From positions 62,001 through 126,000 of the forward strand of contig NZ_JALDYF010000007.1 of the NCBI RefSeq assembly GCF_032154225.1: DNA of 64,000 nt, written 5' to 3'. Origin of the DNA: Psychrobacillus sp032154225 (GTDB lineage Bacteria > Bacillota > Bacilli > Bacillales_A > Planococcaceae). Each line of letters starts with the position of its first letter. The first letter of the stretch is position 1. Below are positions 15,121-24,410 of the stretch, in pieces. Both the position numbers and the translations under genes were made by a program. The notes below the pieces were generated by a model. That model had not been told where the DNA came from. It saw only the letters and a list, made by a program, of their open reading frames with translations, and made no database searches.

Positions 15121-15588
15121 TTATTGATTGCGCTCTTTAAATGCTCTTTCGATATCACGTTTTGCTTCTTTTTTCTTTAGGACATCTCGTTTATCGTAAT
15201 CCTTCTTCCCTTTTCCGACCCCGATTAATACTTTTGCATAGCCATTTTTTAAATACATTTTTAGCGGCACGATCGAATAGCCATCTTGCTTTGTTTCGCC
15301 GATTAATGTATTAATTTGTTTTTTGTGTAAAAGTAGTTTTCGAGAGCGTAAAGGTTCGTGATTGAAACGGTTTCCTTGTTCGTATGGGCTAATATGCATA
15401 TTAGAAATCCATGCTTCGTTGTTGCGGATTCGCACGAACGCATCCTTCAATTGCACCTTTGCATTACGAATAGACTTTATTTCTGTACCTTGTAAGACAA
15501 TTCCTGCCTCGATTGTTTCTTCGATATAGTAATCGTGACTTGCTTTTTTGTTTTGGGCAAGTACTCTATCATCACTCTTTTTTGCCAT
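15121..15588 (-). CDS. smpB: SsrA-binding protein
   Basis: A 155-residue partner of tmRNA in trans-translation. The beta-barrel motifs are visible (HDYYIEETIEAGIVLQGTEI, then KSIRNAKVQLKDAFVRI), as is the basic C-terminal tail KKDYDKRDVLKKKEAKRDIE that acts in the decoding site. ATG 15588 has GAGGTGG five bases upstream and is preferred to GTG 15597. It lies 46 bases after rnr and just ahead of ssrA, the usual Bacillales order. Confidence 0.96.
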   Translation of the reverse strand: MAKKSDDRVLAQNKKASHDYYIEETIEAGIVLQGTEIKSIRNAKVQLKDAFVRIRNNEAWISNMHISPYEQGNRFNHEPLRSRKLLLHKKQINTLIGETKQDGYSIVPLKMYLKNGYAKVLIGVGKGKKDYDKRDVLKKKEAKRDIERAFKERNQ

Positions 15589-15634
15589 GCCGTCCACCTC
15601 ACAAATACTTTAGAGGGAGCGAATAATCGCTCCG

Positions 15635-17941
15635 TTATTTTTTCTTCGGTCGTTTTCTTCTTGATTGTTTTTTGGCAATTGCTTCGTAAAATTTCTTCTT
15701 CTGTTTTACTTCTTTTTTCTCGCCCGGTTGAGAAGTTGTTTTTCTAGCAGTGCCTTCTTTTTTCTTCGCATGAATGACTTTTGGTGCTTCTTTTCTCGTA
15801 CGGCGGAATGCTTTTTTCATGCCTACGATTTCAAAGTCGATTGCAGATTCCTCTGGTTTCACGGAAGAAACTCGAACAGTTACTTCATCCCCAATTCGGA
15901 ATTGCTTCCCTGAACGCTCCCCAATCATCATCATTTGACGATCGTCAAAACGGTAATAATCGTCCGTCATATTCGTTACATGCACAAGGCCTTCAATTGT
16001 ATTCGGAAGCTCGATAAACATACCAAAGTTTGTAACCGAACCAACAATACCTTCGAATTCCTCGCCAATTTTATCAGCCATATACTGTGCTTTCTTCAAT
16101 GCGTCTGTATCTCGTTCTGCATCTACTGCACGACGTTCACGCTTCGATGTATGATCTGCAATATCATCGATAATCGCACCCCAATGATTAATCGTCGCTT
16201 GTGACACATCACCATTCACTAAATACGTGCGAATTAATCGATGGACGATTAAATCGGGATACCTTCGTATTGGAGATGTGAAGTGCGTGTAGTATTCAGT
16301 TGATAAGCCAAAATGTCCTAAGCACTCCGAGTAATATTTAGCTTGTTGTAAAGATCTTAACAGCATTGTTGATATTACAGGTTGCTCTGGCATACCTTCA
16401 ATTGCTTCAATGATTTCTTGTAATGCTTTCGGGTGAATTTCATTGCCAGTACCTTTAACAACTAATCCAAAGTTTGTTAAAAAGTCAAAAAAGCGCTGGA
16501 GTTTTTCAGGTTTCGGATCTTCGTGAATACGATAAATAAATGGAACATCCATCCACTTGAAATGCTCTGCAACTGTTTCATTGGCAGCTAACATAAATTC
16601 TTCGATTATTCGTTCTGCAATTGTACGTTCACGAATCGCAACATCAGTTGGCCAACCATTTTCATCAACTAAAATTTTTGCTTCAGGGAAATCAAAATTA
16701 ATCGCTCCGCGGTTTATTCTTTTATTCGTTAAAATAGAAGCAAGCTCTGCCATTGTTTCAAACATTGGAACTAAGCTTTCATAGCGTTCGATTAAAGCAG
16801 CGTCTTTTTCTTCTAAAATTTTATACACGTCCGAATACGTCATACGCTCCGTTGTGCGAATAACACTTTGGAAAATTTCATGAGATACGACCATACCTGA
16901 ACCATCGAAAATCATTTCGCATGATAAAGTTAAACGATCAACTTGTGGATTCAATGAGCAAATACCATTCGATAATCGGTGTGGAATCATTGGAATTACT
17001 CGGTCCGCTAAGTATACGCTCGTTCCACGATCATATGCTTCACGGTCCATTGGAGAATCTTCGGGCATATAATGGCTAACGTCCGCAATATGAACGCCAA
17101 GTTTGAATGTCCCATCAGGTAATTTAGTAACGGTAACAGCATCATCCAAGTCTTTCGCATCTGCCCCGTCAATCGTGACAATCACTTCATCACGTAGATC
17201 TCTTCTATTTTCCAAATCACTTGGATCGATTTCATCCGACACAGCTTCTGCTTGCGCAATTACTTCCTCCGGGAAATCAATTGTAATATCGTGTTTGTGA
17301 ATAATAGAAAGAATATCGACTCCTGGATCATTTTTATGTCCAAGAATTTGTGATACGATTCCTGTTGCCGATTTTCTTTCTTTTGGCCATTCAGTAATTT
17401 CGACAACTACTTTATGTCCCTCGATTGCTCCAAGTGTATCCCCTTTTGCTATGAATACATCCATTGGAACTTTTTTATCGTCTGGAAGAACGAAGCCAAA
17501 ACCTTTATTGTCTTGGAATGTCCCGACAATTTTCGAAATTCCGCGTTCTGTAATTTTAATGATAGAGCCTTCTCGACGGTCTCCTGAAGATTCTCTCGAC
17601 ACACGAACAAGTACTTTATCGCCATTTACAGCTCCGTTTACTTCCGTTGGCGGAATAAAAACATCATCCATCCCAGCTTCTTCTGGTGCAACAAATCCAA
17701 ATCCTTTTGCATGCCCGATAAACTTACCAACTACAAGATTCATGCGTGCAGGAATACCGTAGCGATTTGATCTGGAGCGTACGACCTGACCTTTTTCTTC
17801 CATTTGTACAAGTGTTTTCACTAATTCTTTAAATTCATCCGCATCTTCAAAACCAAAATGGAGTTCGAGTTCTTTCGTCGTCATTGGTTTATATTCTTCT
17901 GCGTTCATTAATTCAAGTAATGTCTCTTTTATATTTTCCAT
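15635..17941 (-). CDS. rnr: Ribonuclease R (3'-5' exoribonuclease)
   Basis: A 768-residue RNase II-family enzyme that degrades structured RNA and takes part in tmRNA-linked decay. Domains in order: N-terminal winged helix (1-65), two cold-shock domains (GKFIGHAKGFGFVAPEEAGM; FQDNKGFGFVLPDDKK), RNB catalytic domain with the metal ligands in IDGADAKDLDDAVTV and HFTSPIRRYPDLIVHRLIR, an S1 domain (GIVGSVTNFGMFIELPN) and a Lys/Arg-rich tail. ATG 17941 follows AAAGGAGGG at good spacing; the ATG ten codons upstream overlaps that site. Confidence 0.97.
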   Translation of the reverse strand: MENIKETLLELMNAEEYKPMTTKELELHFGFEDADEFKELVKTLVQMEEKGQVVRSRSNRYGIPARMNLVVGKFIGHAKGFGFVAPEEAGMDDVFIPPTEVNGAVNGDKVLVRVSRESSGDRREGSIIKITERGISKIVGTFQDNKGFGFVLPDDKKVPMDVFIAKGDTLGAIEGHKVVVEITEWPKERKSATGIVSQILGHKNDPGVDILSIIHKHDITIDFPEEVIAQAEAVSDEIDPSDLENRRDLRDEVIVTIDGADAKDLDDAVTVTKLPDGTFKLGVHIADVSHYMPEDSPMDREAYDRGTSVYLADRVIPMIPHRLSNGICSLNPQVDRLTLSCEMIFDGSGMVVSHEIFQSVIRTTERMTYSDVYKILEEKDAALIERYESLVPMFETMAELASILTNKRINRGAINFDFPEAKILVDENGWPTDVAIRERTIAERIIEEFMLAANETVAEHFKWMDVPFIYRIHEDPKPEKLQRFFDFLTNFGLVVKGTGNEIHPKALQEIIEAIEGMPEQPVISTMLLRSLQQAKYYSECLGHFGLSTEYYTHFTSPIRRYPDLIVHRLIRTYLVNGDVSQATINHWGAIIDDIADHTSKRERRAVDAERDTDALKKAQYMADKIGEEFEGIVGSVTNFGMFIELPNTIEGLVHVTNMTDDYYRFDDRQMMMIGERSGKQFRIGDEVTVRVSSVKPEESAIDFEIVGMKKAFRRTRKEAPKVIHAKKKEGTARKTTSQPGEKKEVKQKKKFYEAIAKKQSRRKRPKKK

Positions 17942-17983
17942 GTTACATCCCTCCTTTTTCAGCGTGTGCACAATTGAGCTGTT

Positions 17984-18730
17984 TTACACATTCCAATCAA
18001 GCGTCTCTAAAAAGTTTAATATATCTTCATGCAATTGTTCTTTTTCTGGACCCAGTGTAATGACATGCCCTGAGTTTTCGTACCAATTGATTTTTTTCTC
18101 TAATGATTCGGCTTGTTCAAAAATATAATTAGCAGAGTTGATGTCAATTACACTGTCTTTCTTCCCTTGTGTAACGAGAAGCGGTGCGTATATATGATCA
18201 ACATTGTCTCTCACATTATATACAAACTCTCTCAATTCCGATAATGTTTCCATCGGCGTTTGACGAATTGCCTCTACTTCTACTTCGATTTGTTGTTCTG
18301 TTTTTCCTTCATACTTTTTATATTCTTTTGCATATTTTATTACGCCTTCAAACATTATGTCGGTTGTTTTCATCGTCATAGGAGAACACATCGTAACAAT
18401 TCCCTTTACAGGAGCTGAATAGCCTAATTTCAATGAAAACACTCCACCAAGTGAAAGACCAGCAACCGCAATTTCCTCGTAACCAGCCGTTTTCAGCTGA
18501 TCATAGGCTCGCATGACATCTTCCCACCAATCAGTCGGACCAGTAGTAAGTAGTTCTTCTGGTGGCACTCCATGCCCTTTGTAATGCGGAGCTAATGAAG
18601 TGTACCCATTCTTTTCTAAAAAACGTCCTAGCATACGAACGTCAGACGAATTGCCCGTAAAACCATGAAGCAATAAAACCGCACGTTTTCCCGCTTCAAA
18701 GAAAAAAGGTGTTGGCGTTGTAATTCGCAT
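17984..18730 (-). CDS. Carboxylesterase, alpha/beta hydrolase
   Basis: A 248-residue alpha/beta hydrolase of the Est30/YvaK type, usually found between secG and rnr. Visible elements are the oxyanion HGFTGN, the nucleophile elbow GLSLGG, the Asp in GKKDSVID and the catalytic His in NSGHVITL. It hydrolyses short-chain esters in the cytoplasm in characterised relatives; the natural substrate is unknown. No signal peptide. Confidence 0.9.
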   Translation of the reverse strand: MRITTPTPFFFEAGKRAVLLLHGFTGNSSDVRMLGRFLEKNGYTSLAPHYKGHGVPPEELLTTGPTDWWEDVMRAYDQLKTAGYEEIAVAGLSLGGVFSLKLGYSAPVKGIVTMCSPMTMKTTDIMFEGVIKYAKEYKKYEGKTEQQIEVEVEAIRQTPMETLSELREFVYNVRDNVDHIYAPLLVTQGKKDSVIDINSANYIFEQAESLEKKINWYENSGHVITLGPEKEQLHEDILNFLETLDWNV

Positions 18731-18796
18731 ATAAAATACCTCCTATCAAATTCGCATCGGCAGATTTGAGCCTAGATTTTTGAAAAAGATTAAAAG

Positions 18797-18835
18797 AAAA
18801 CGCCTAACCAATCAAAAGTCGGTCAGGCGGTTTGA
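18797..18835 (-). terminator. Terminator of secG
   Basis: CGCCTAACC and GGTCAGGCG pair imperfectly with an 11-base loop between A- and T-rich arms, directly after secG. Confidence 0.65.
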
Positions 18836-18847
18836 TTTATATCTGTT

Positions 18848-19075
18848 TTAAAATTTTGTTACAGCTATAGTCAAAACGAAAAATAACACTGCTAATACAA
18901 TCGTTACTCTATGTAATACAAGGTCCATGCCTCGAGCTTTTTGTTTTCCAAAAAGTTGTTCAGCCCCACCAGAGATGGCTCCTGAAAGACCAGCACTTTT
19001 CCCAGTTTGTAATAATACAACAACGATTAATGCGAGCGATACGATGACAAGTAAAATCATTAAAAACGCATGCAT
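18848..19075 (-). CDS. secG: Protein translocase subunit SecG
   Basis: A 75-residue membrane protein with two hydrophobic helices (LMILLVIVSLALIVVVLLQ; LHRVTIVLAVLFFVLTIAV) separated by the Gly/Ser-rich loop SAGLSGAISGGAEQLFG with the KQKARGMD stretch. This is the standard SecG layout; it supports the SecYEG channel. ATG 19075 has AGGAGGTG upstream; a GTG at 19084 overlaps that site. Confidence 0.95.
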   Translation of the reverse strand: MHAFLMILLVIVSLALIVVVLLQTGKSAGLSGAISGGAEQLFGKQKARGMDLVLHRVTIVLAVLFFVLTIAVTKF

Positions 19076-19133
19076 TTGTTCCACCTCCTGATATGAACAT
19101 TCACAACAAAGTTAATTTTACCAAAAACAGTTA

Positions 19134-19382
19134 TCAGATACAACCTTCTTTCATTAAAAATGTTGATTTATCTGATTTGTATGAAGTAATTTTGTGGAAA
19201 AGAACTTTTGAAGTTTGTTTTTGGAGGTGGGTTTGAGCTGGATTGGGGCTTTCGTGAAGTATTTTGTTGCTTTCGAATGCTACTTTGGGGCTCTCGTTAG
19301 GTGTTTTGTGGCTCTCGATTGCTGCTTTGTGTCTCTCAATGGTATCTTTGTGGCTTTCGACACAGATTGGGTACTTCAACAC
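19134..19382 (-). CDS. Open frame over 21-bp tandem repeats, doubtful gene
   Basis: An 82-codon frame whose middle is a heptapeptide repeat: SHKDTIE, RHKAAIE, SHKTPNE, SPKVAFE, SNKILHE, SPNPAQT. No convincing ribosome binding site is seen, and the opposite strand is open too (19264-19575), as expected of a 21-bp repeat. It sits between the terminator of the glycolytic operon and secG. It may be a non-coding repeat tract rather than a protein gene. Confidence 0.25.
   Translation of the reverse strand: MLKYPICVESHKDTIERHKAAIESHKTPNESPKVAFESNKILHESPNPAQTHLQKQTSKVLFHKITSYKSDKSTFLMKEGCI
19230..19376. repeat. Tandem 21-bp repeat array, about six to seven units
   Basis: Diverged 21-base units of the kind TTTGTGGCTCTCGATTGCTG repeat end to end. 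Every unit keeps the GGCTCTCG/GGCTTTCG core. On the minus strand each unit reads as a heptapeptide of the form S-H/P/N-K-x-x-x-E. Confidence 0.7.
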
Positions 19383-19403
19383 CTACTTTGAGCTTTCAAA
19401 TAA

Positions 19404-19438
19404 AACAAAAAAACAGCCAGTAATTTTCACTGGCTGCC
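19404..19438 (-). terminator. Terminator of the glycolytic operon
   Basis: CAGCCAGT and ACTGGCTG form a stem with a seven-base loop and a run of seven T on the minus strand, ten bases after the enolase stop. Confidence 0.85.
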
Positions 19439-19447
19439 CATTGTTTA

Positions 19448-20743
19448 TTATTTTTTCAAGTTATAAAATGTTTTTTTGCCTAAGTATTGAGCTGTATCAT
19501 ATAATTGATCCTCAATACGTAGTAATTGGTTATATTTTGCTACACGGTCTGAACGAGATGGTGCACCAGTTTTGATTTGGCCTGCGTTTGTAGCAACTGC
19601 GATATCTGCAATTGTTACATCTTCAGATTCACCAGAACGGTGAGAAATTACTGCTGTATAGCCAGCACGTTTCGCCATTTCAATTGCATCAAATGTTTCT
19701 GTTAAAGTACCAATTTGGTTTACTTTCACAAGAATAGAGTTACCTACTCCTTGCTCAATTCCTTGTGCAAGTTTCTTCGTGTTTGTAACGAATAAATCAT
19801 CCCCAACTAATTGAATAGTTGAACCTAATTTTTCAGTAAGTAATTTATGTCCAGCCCAGTCATTTTCATCTAAACCGTCTTCGATTGAAATGATTGGATA
19901 TTTCGAGCAAAGTTCTTCATACCAAGCAACCATTTCTTCTGATGTTTTTACAACACCTTCACCAGTTAAATGATATTTGCCATCTTCTTTATTGAAGAAT
20001 TCAGAAGCAGCACAGTCCATTGCTAGAAGTACATCTTCGCCTGGTTTGTAACCTGCGTTTTCAATTGCAGTTACGATTGTAGATAATGCTTCTTCGTTCG
20101 ATTTTAAGTTTGGTGCAAATCCACCTTCATCACCAACAGCTGTATTTAATCCAGCTTCTTTTAATACTGATTTTAAGCTATGGAAAATTTCAGCACCCAT
20201 ACGTAATGCATGACGGAAAGATTCCGCTCCAACTGGCATTACCATGAATTCTTGAATGTCTACGTTGTTATCTGCGTGTTCTCCACCATTAACAATATTC
20301 ATCATAGGAACAGGTAATTGTTTTGCGTTGAATCCACCTAAATATTGATAAAGTGGAATGTCTAAGTAATCTGCTGCTGCATGAGCAGTAGCGATTGAGA
20401 TACCTAGAATTGCATTTGCACCAAGATTTCCTTTATTTTCTGTACCATCTAACTCGATCATTGCGCGGTCAATTGATACTTGATCTAAAACAGAGAAGTT
20501 TTCCTCTAATTCTGCTGCAAGTATGTTGTTCACGTTTTCGACTGCTTTTAGAACACCTTTACCTAGGTATCTTGATTTGTCACCATCACGAAGTTCTACT
20601 GCTTCATATTCACCAGTAGATGCACCAGATGGAACAATTGCACGTCCAAATGCGCCACTCTCTGTAAAGACTTCTACTTCTACTGTCGGGTTCCCACGTG
20701 AATCTAATACTTCACGAGCTTGTACATGTGTAATAATTGGCAT
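19448..20743 (-). CDS. eno: Enolase
   Basis: A 431-residue enzyme that converts 2-phosphoglycerate to phosphoenolpyruvate and is also a degradosome partner in Bacillus. Visible motifs: SGASTGEYEAVELRDGD near the N-terminus, NIVNGGEHADNNVDIQEFM, the metal ligands in LAMDCAAS, ISIEDGLDENDW and VGDDLFVTN, and the signature SHRSGESEDVTIAD. Last gene of the operon, two bases after gpmI; ATG 20743 has GGAGAG upstream. Confidence 0.98.
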   Translation of the reverse strand: MPIITHVQAREVLDSRGNPTVEVEVFTESGAFGRAIVPSGASTGEYEAVELRDGDKSRYLGKGVLKAVENVNNILAAELEENFSVLDQVSIDRAMIELDGTENKGNLGANAILGISIATAHAAADYLDIPLYQYLGGFNAKQLPVPMMNIVNGGEHADNNVDIQEFMVMPVGAESFRHALRMGAEIFHSLKSVLKEAGLNTAVGDEGGFAPNLKSNEEALSTIVTAIENAGYKPGEDVLLAMDCAASEFFNKEDGKYHLTGEGVVKTSEEMVAWYEELCSKYPIISIEDGLDENDWAGHKLLTEKLGSTIQLVGDDLFVTNTKKLAQGIEQGVGNSILVKVNQIGTLTETFDAIEMAKRAGYTAVISHRSGESEDVTIADIAVATNAGQIKTGAPSRSDRVAKYNQLLRIEDQLYDTAQYLGKKTFYNLKK

Positions 20744-20745
20744 TT

Positions 20746-22284
20746 TTAACTCTCCGTTTCGATTAGTGTTTTACCTGTCATTTCAGGCGGTGTTTCTATC
20801 CCTAATAAGTGTAACATGGTTGGTGCTAAATCTGCTAAAATTCCATCAGAACGAAGGGAAATATCTTTTTTCGTTACAATTACCGGAACTGGATTTGTCG
20901 TATGTGCCGTCATCGGCTGCCCTTCCAGTGTTGTTACTTCATCCGAATTTCCGTGGTCTGCCGTAATAATCGCTTTGCCACCTTTTGCTAAAATAGCATC
21001 TACTATCTTACCTAAGCATTCATCTACTACTTCAATCGCTTTTATCGTCGGCTCTAGCATTCCACTATGACCAACCATATCAGGATTCGCAAAGTTTAAA
21101 ATGATTGCATCAAATTTATCATTCTCAATTTCAGCAAGTAGAGCATCTGTTAGTTCATAGGCACTCATTTCTGGCTGTAAATCATACGTTGCAACTTTTG
21201 GAGAATTTATTAAAATACGTTCTTCTCCCGGGAAAGTTTCTTCACGGCCACCACTCATAAAAAATGTGACATGTGGATATTTTTCCGTTTCTGCAATGCG
21301 AAGCTGTGTTTTATGATGAGCTGATAAAACCTCTCCGATTGTATTAGACAAATCTTTCTTTTCAAATACTATGTCAGATACAACTTCGTCATTATAATGC
21401 GTAAATGATACAAATTTTAAATTCGTTGGATGCTTTTCACTTCGTGTAAAGCTATCAAATGTAGGTGTATTTAATGCTAATGATAATTGAATCGCACGGT
21501 CTGGTCGGAAGTTGAAAAAGATTACAGCATCACCAGTATCAATTGTTGCTACTGGTTTTGCATTTTCTTCTACAATAAACGGTAAGATAAATTCGTCTAC
21601 TATATCTCCTTCGTACGACTTTAAAATTCCAGCTGTTGCTGATTCCGCACTATTTCCAGATCCATCGACAAGTGTACGGTATGCAAGTTCTACTCGTTCC
21701 CAGCGACGATCGCGATCCATTGCATAATATCGACCACTTATAGAAGCAAACTTTCCAACACCAATATCTTTCATTTGTTTTTCGGTTTCTTCTACATAGC
21801 CCACAGCTGTCCTTGGACCTACATCACGTCCATCTAAAAATCCGTGAACGAAAACTTCTTGTAATCCTTGTTCTTTTGCAAGCTTCAATAATGCGAATAA
21901 ATGCGAGTAATGACTATGCACTCCACCATCTGAAAGAAGTCCCATTAAGTGAAGCTTTCCACCAGTTTGTTTCACATGCCGGGTTGCAGCAAGAAGCTTT
22001 GGCTCTAAAAAGAAATCCCCTTCACGAATCGACTTATGAATTCGTGTTAAATTTTGATACACAACTCTTCCTGCCCCAATATTCAAATGACCAACTTCTG
22101 AGTTCCCCATTTGTCCATCCGGTAAACCAACTGCTTCACCAGATGCGATTAATGTTGCATTCGAATAGTCTTTCCAATATCGATCAAAATTTGGTTTATT
22201 CGCCTGTGCCACAGCATTTCCAAATGATTCATGGCGTAAACCGAAACCATCTAAAATGATTAAAGCTACTGGACTTTTAGGCAT
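20746..22284 (-). CDS. gpmI: Cofactor-independent phosphoglycerate mutase
   Basis: A 512-residue Mn2+-dependent mutase (3-PG to 2-PG) of the alkaline phosphatase superfamily. Metal and catalytic motifs: ALIILDGFGLR, PDGQMGNSEVGHLNIGAGRV (phosphoserine site), FVHGFLDGRDVGPRTA, and the C-terminal TADHGNSDE and TAHTTNPVPV. ATG 22284 overlaps the tpiA stop by eight bases with GGAGG upstream; the longer frame from 22341 lies within tpiA and lacks homology. Confidence 0.97.
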   Translation of the reverse strand: MPKSPVALIILDGFGLRHESFGNAVAQANKPNFDRYWKDYSNATLIASGEAVGLPDGQMGNSEVGHLNIGAGRVVYQNLTRIHKSIREGDFFLEPKLLAATRHVKQTGGKLHLMGLLSDGGVHSHYSHLFALLKLAKEQGLQEVFVHGFLDGRDVGPRTAVGYVEETEKQMKDIGVGKFASISGRYYAMDRDRRWERVELAYRTLVDGSGNSAESATAGILKSYEGDIVDEFILPFIVEENAKPVATIDTGDAVIFFNFRPDRAIQLSLALNTPTFDSFTRSEKHPTNLKFVSFTHYNDEVVSDIVFEKKDLSNTIGEVLSAHHKTQLRIAETEKYPHVTFFMSGGREETFPGEERILINSPKVATYDLQPEMSAYELTDALLAEIENDKFDAIILNFANPDMVGHSGMLEPTIKAIEVVDECLGKIVDAILAKGGKAIITADHGNSDEVTTLEGQPMTAHTTNPVPVIVTKKDISLRSDGILADLAPTMLHLLGIETPPEMTGKTLIETES

Positions 22285-23038
22285 TTTCTCCAGCCTCCAC
22301 CAATTGGAAAAACGACTCTGCTTGCAAGCTTGCTCCACCAACTAAAGCACCATCGATATGCTCTTTAGAAAGTAATTCTTCAATGTTTTCAGGTTTCACA
22401 CTGCCACCATACTGAATGCGAACACTGCTTGCTACTTCTTCGCCAAAGCCGTCTAGAATTGTTTCACGAATTGCTTGGCATACATCGTTTGCATCGTCAG
22501 CCGTAGCTGTTTTACCAGTACCGATAGCCCAAATTGGCTCATAAGCAATAATTGAACGAACCACGTTTTCTTCCGAAAGTCCTTCTAAAGCAGCCATTAC
22601 TTGATTGGATACAATTTGTTCTGTTTCGTTTTGTTCGCGCTGCTCTAATGTTTCCCCTACACAAATAATTGGTGTTAATTCATTTGCAAAAGCAGCTTTT
22701 ACTTTTTTATTGACAGAGCTGTCTGTTTCATTGAAATATTGACGGCGTTCTGAATGTCCGATAACTACATAGCTTACGCCAAGATCTTTCAGTTGATGCG
22801 CACTTACTTCACCAGTGAAGGCACCTTCTTTTTCTTCGTGCATCGTTTGTGCACCAACAGACATGAATGTTCCTTTTGTCGCTTGTACTAGCTGATCTAA
22901 AAATAATGGAGGTGCACAAATAACTGCTTCCACTTTACTGCTATCCACTTGTTTCCCTTTTAATTGTTCGACAAAGTCTTTTGCTTCTGTAAGTGTTTTA
23001 TACATTTTCCAATTTCCTGCTATTACTCGTTTACGCAT
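22277..23038 (-). CDS. tpiA: Triosephosphate isomerase
   Basis: A 253-residue TIM barrel that interconverts DHAP and glyceraldehyde-3-phosphate. Catalytic Lys in AGNWKMYK, His in VVIGHSERRQYF, Glu in AYEPIWAIGTGKTA, and the C-terminal phosphate-binding GGASLQAESF. Fifteen bases separate it from pgk upstream. The start ATG has GGAGGAG upstream. Confidence 0.98.
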   Translation of the reverse strand: MRKRVIAGNWKMYKTLTEAKDFVEQLKGKQVDSSKVEAVICAPPLFLDQLVQATKGTFMSVGAQTMHEEKEGAFTGEVSAHQLKDLGVSYVVIGHSERRQYFNETDSSVNKKVKAAFANELTPIICVGETLEQREQNETEQIVSNQVMAALEGLSEENVVRSIIAYEPIWAIGTGKTATADDANDVCQAIRETILDGFGEEVASSVRIQYGGSVKPENIEELLSKEHIDGALVGGASLQAESFFQLVEAGENA

Positions 23039-23053
23039 ATGATGTCTCCTCCA

Positions 23054-24238
23054 TTATTTATCATTTAAAGCAGATACGCCAGGTAAGTCTTTGCCTTCCA
23101 TAAACTCTAGGGAAGCTCCTCCACCAGTTGAGATATGATCCATTTTATCTGCTACATTGAATTTTTCTACAGCAGCAGCTGAATCCCCGCCACCAATTAC
23201 TGTGTAACCAGCAGTTTCGGCCATTGCCTCTGCTACACTCTTTGTACCGTTTGCAAATGCATCCATTTCAAACACACCCATCGGTCCGTTCCAAATGATC
23301 AATTTGCTGTTTTTAATAACGTCTGCGTACAATGCAGCAGTTTTCGGTCCAATATCAAGCCCCATCCAATCAGAAGGAATTTGATCAACGTCTACCACTT
23401 TTGTGTTTGCATCTTTTGAAAACTCATCTGCAACAACCACATCGACTGGCAAGTAGAAAGAAACACCTTTTTCTTTCGCTTTTTCAATAAAAGATCGAGC
23501 TAGCTCAATTTTATCTTCTTCTAAAAGGGATGTCCCAATATCATTCCCTTGTGCTTTAGAGAATGTATACGATAATCCACCACCGATTAAAATATTATCT
23601 ACTTTATCTAATAAATGATCGATTACACCTATCTTATCTTTCACTTTTGCTCCACCGATAATTGCTGTGAATGGTCTTTCAGGAGTAGATAAAGCTTTTC
23701 CTAGTACATCTAACTCTTTTTCCATTAACAAGCCAGAAACAGCTGGTAATAGCTTTGCAATACCTTCTGTTGTTGCGTGTGCACGATGAGCTGCACCAAA
23801 TGCGTCATTTACAAAGACATCTGCTAATTTAGCGAACGCTTTTGCAAGTTCTGTATCATTTTTTTCTTCGCCAGCATGGAAACGAACGTTTTCTAATAAC
23901 ACAACGTCTCCTTCTGTCATCTCAGCAATTGATTGCTCAACTGCTGTACCGATTGATTCATCCAATTTTTTTACGTCTTTATTCAATAAAGTTGCTAGAT
24001 GTTCTCCTACTTTTGTTAAACGTAGTTCTTCTTTTACTTCACCTTTTGGGCGTCCCATATGGCTTGCTAGAATTACTTTTGCACCTTGTTCTATTAAATA
24101 GTTTATCGTTGGAAGTGCTGCACGAATACGCGTATCATCCGTAATTTTTCCTTCTTCCATTGGCACGTTAAAATCTACTCGACAAAATACACGTTTTCCA
24201 CTTAAATTAACATCACTCATTGTTTGTTTCTGGTTCAT
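23054..24238 (-). CDS. pgk: Phosphoglycerate kinase
   Basis: A 394-residue two-domain kinase that makes ATP from 1,3-bisphosphoglycerate. Motifs: RVFCRVDFNVPMEEGKITDD, ILASHMGRPKGE, AFGAAHRAHAT, IIGGAKVKDKIGVIDHLLDK, and the nucleotide-site GGGDSAAAVEKF. The start has GGGGG upstream. It lies 172 bases downstream of gap, and that gap contains an internal hairpin. Confidence 0.98.
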   Translation of the reverse strand: MNQKQTMSDVNLSGKRVFCRVDFNVPMEEGKITDDTRIRAALPTINYLIEQGAKVILASHMGRPKGEVKEELRLTKVGEHLATLLNKDVKKLDESIGTAVEQSIAEMTEGDVVLLENVRFHAGEEKNDTELAKAFAKLADVFVNDAFGAAHRAHATTEGIAKLLPAVSGLLMEKELDVLGKALSTPERPFTAIIGGAKVKDKIGVIDHLLDKVDNILIGGGLSYTFSKAQGNDIGTSLLEEDKIELARSFIEKAKEKGVSFYLPVDVVVADEFSKDANTKVVDVDQIPSDWMGLDIGPKTAALYADVIKNSKLIIWNGPMGVFEMDAFANGTKSVAEAMAETAGYTVIGGGDSAAAVEKFNVADKMDHISTGGGASLEFMEGKDLPGVSALNDK

Positions 24239-24260
24239 GAGACAGCCCCCTTAGTTCGTA

Positions 24261-24297
24261 TAAAAAGAAGGAGCGAAGGGTAACCCTTGCTCCTTTT
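24261..24297 (-). terminator. Internal hairpin between gap and pgk
   Basis: GGAGCGAAGGG and CCCTTGCTCC form a strong stem with a three-base loop followed by TTCTTTTT on the minus strand. It resembles a terminator inside the operon and could reduce pgk-eno expression relative to gap or stabilise a processed mRNA end. The remaining bases to 24410 contain no gene. Confidence 0.6.
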
Positions 24298-24410
24298 ACC
24301 CTCTTTCATTATAGAGGTTATTTTACATAACTTCTATGAAAAGTATTGAATCAATCATGCTTCGGCGAAATTGCACCCAGATTTTGAATTGCACTTACTG
24401 CTGTATTAAA

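Noticed and set aside
19264..19575. 103-codon plus-strand frame over the 21-bp repeats
   Set aside because: It runs into the 3' end of eno in antisense and reflects the repeat period; no start signals.
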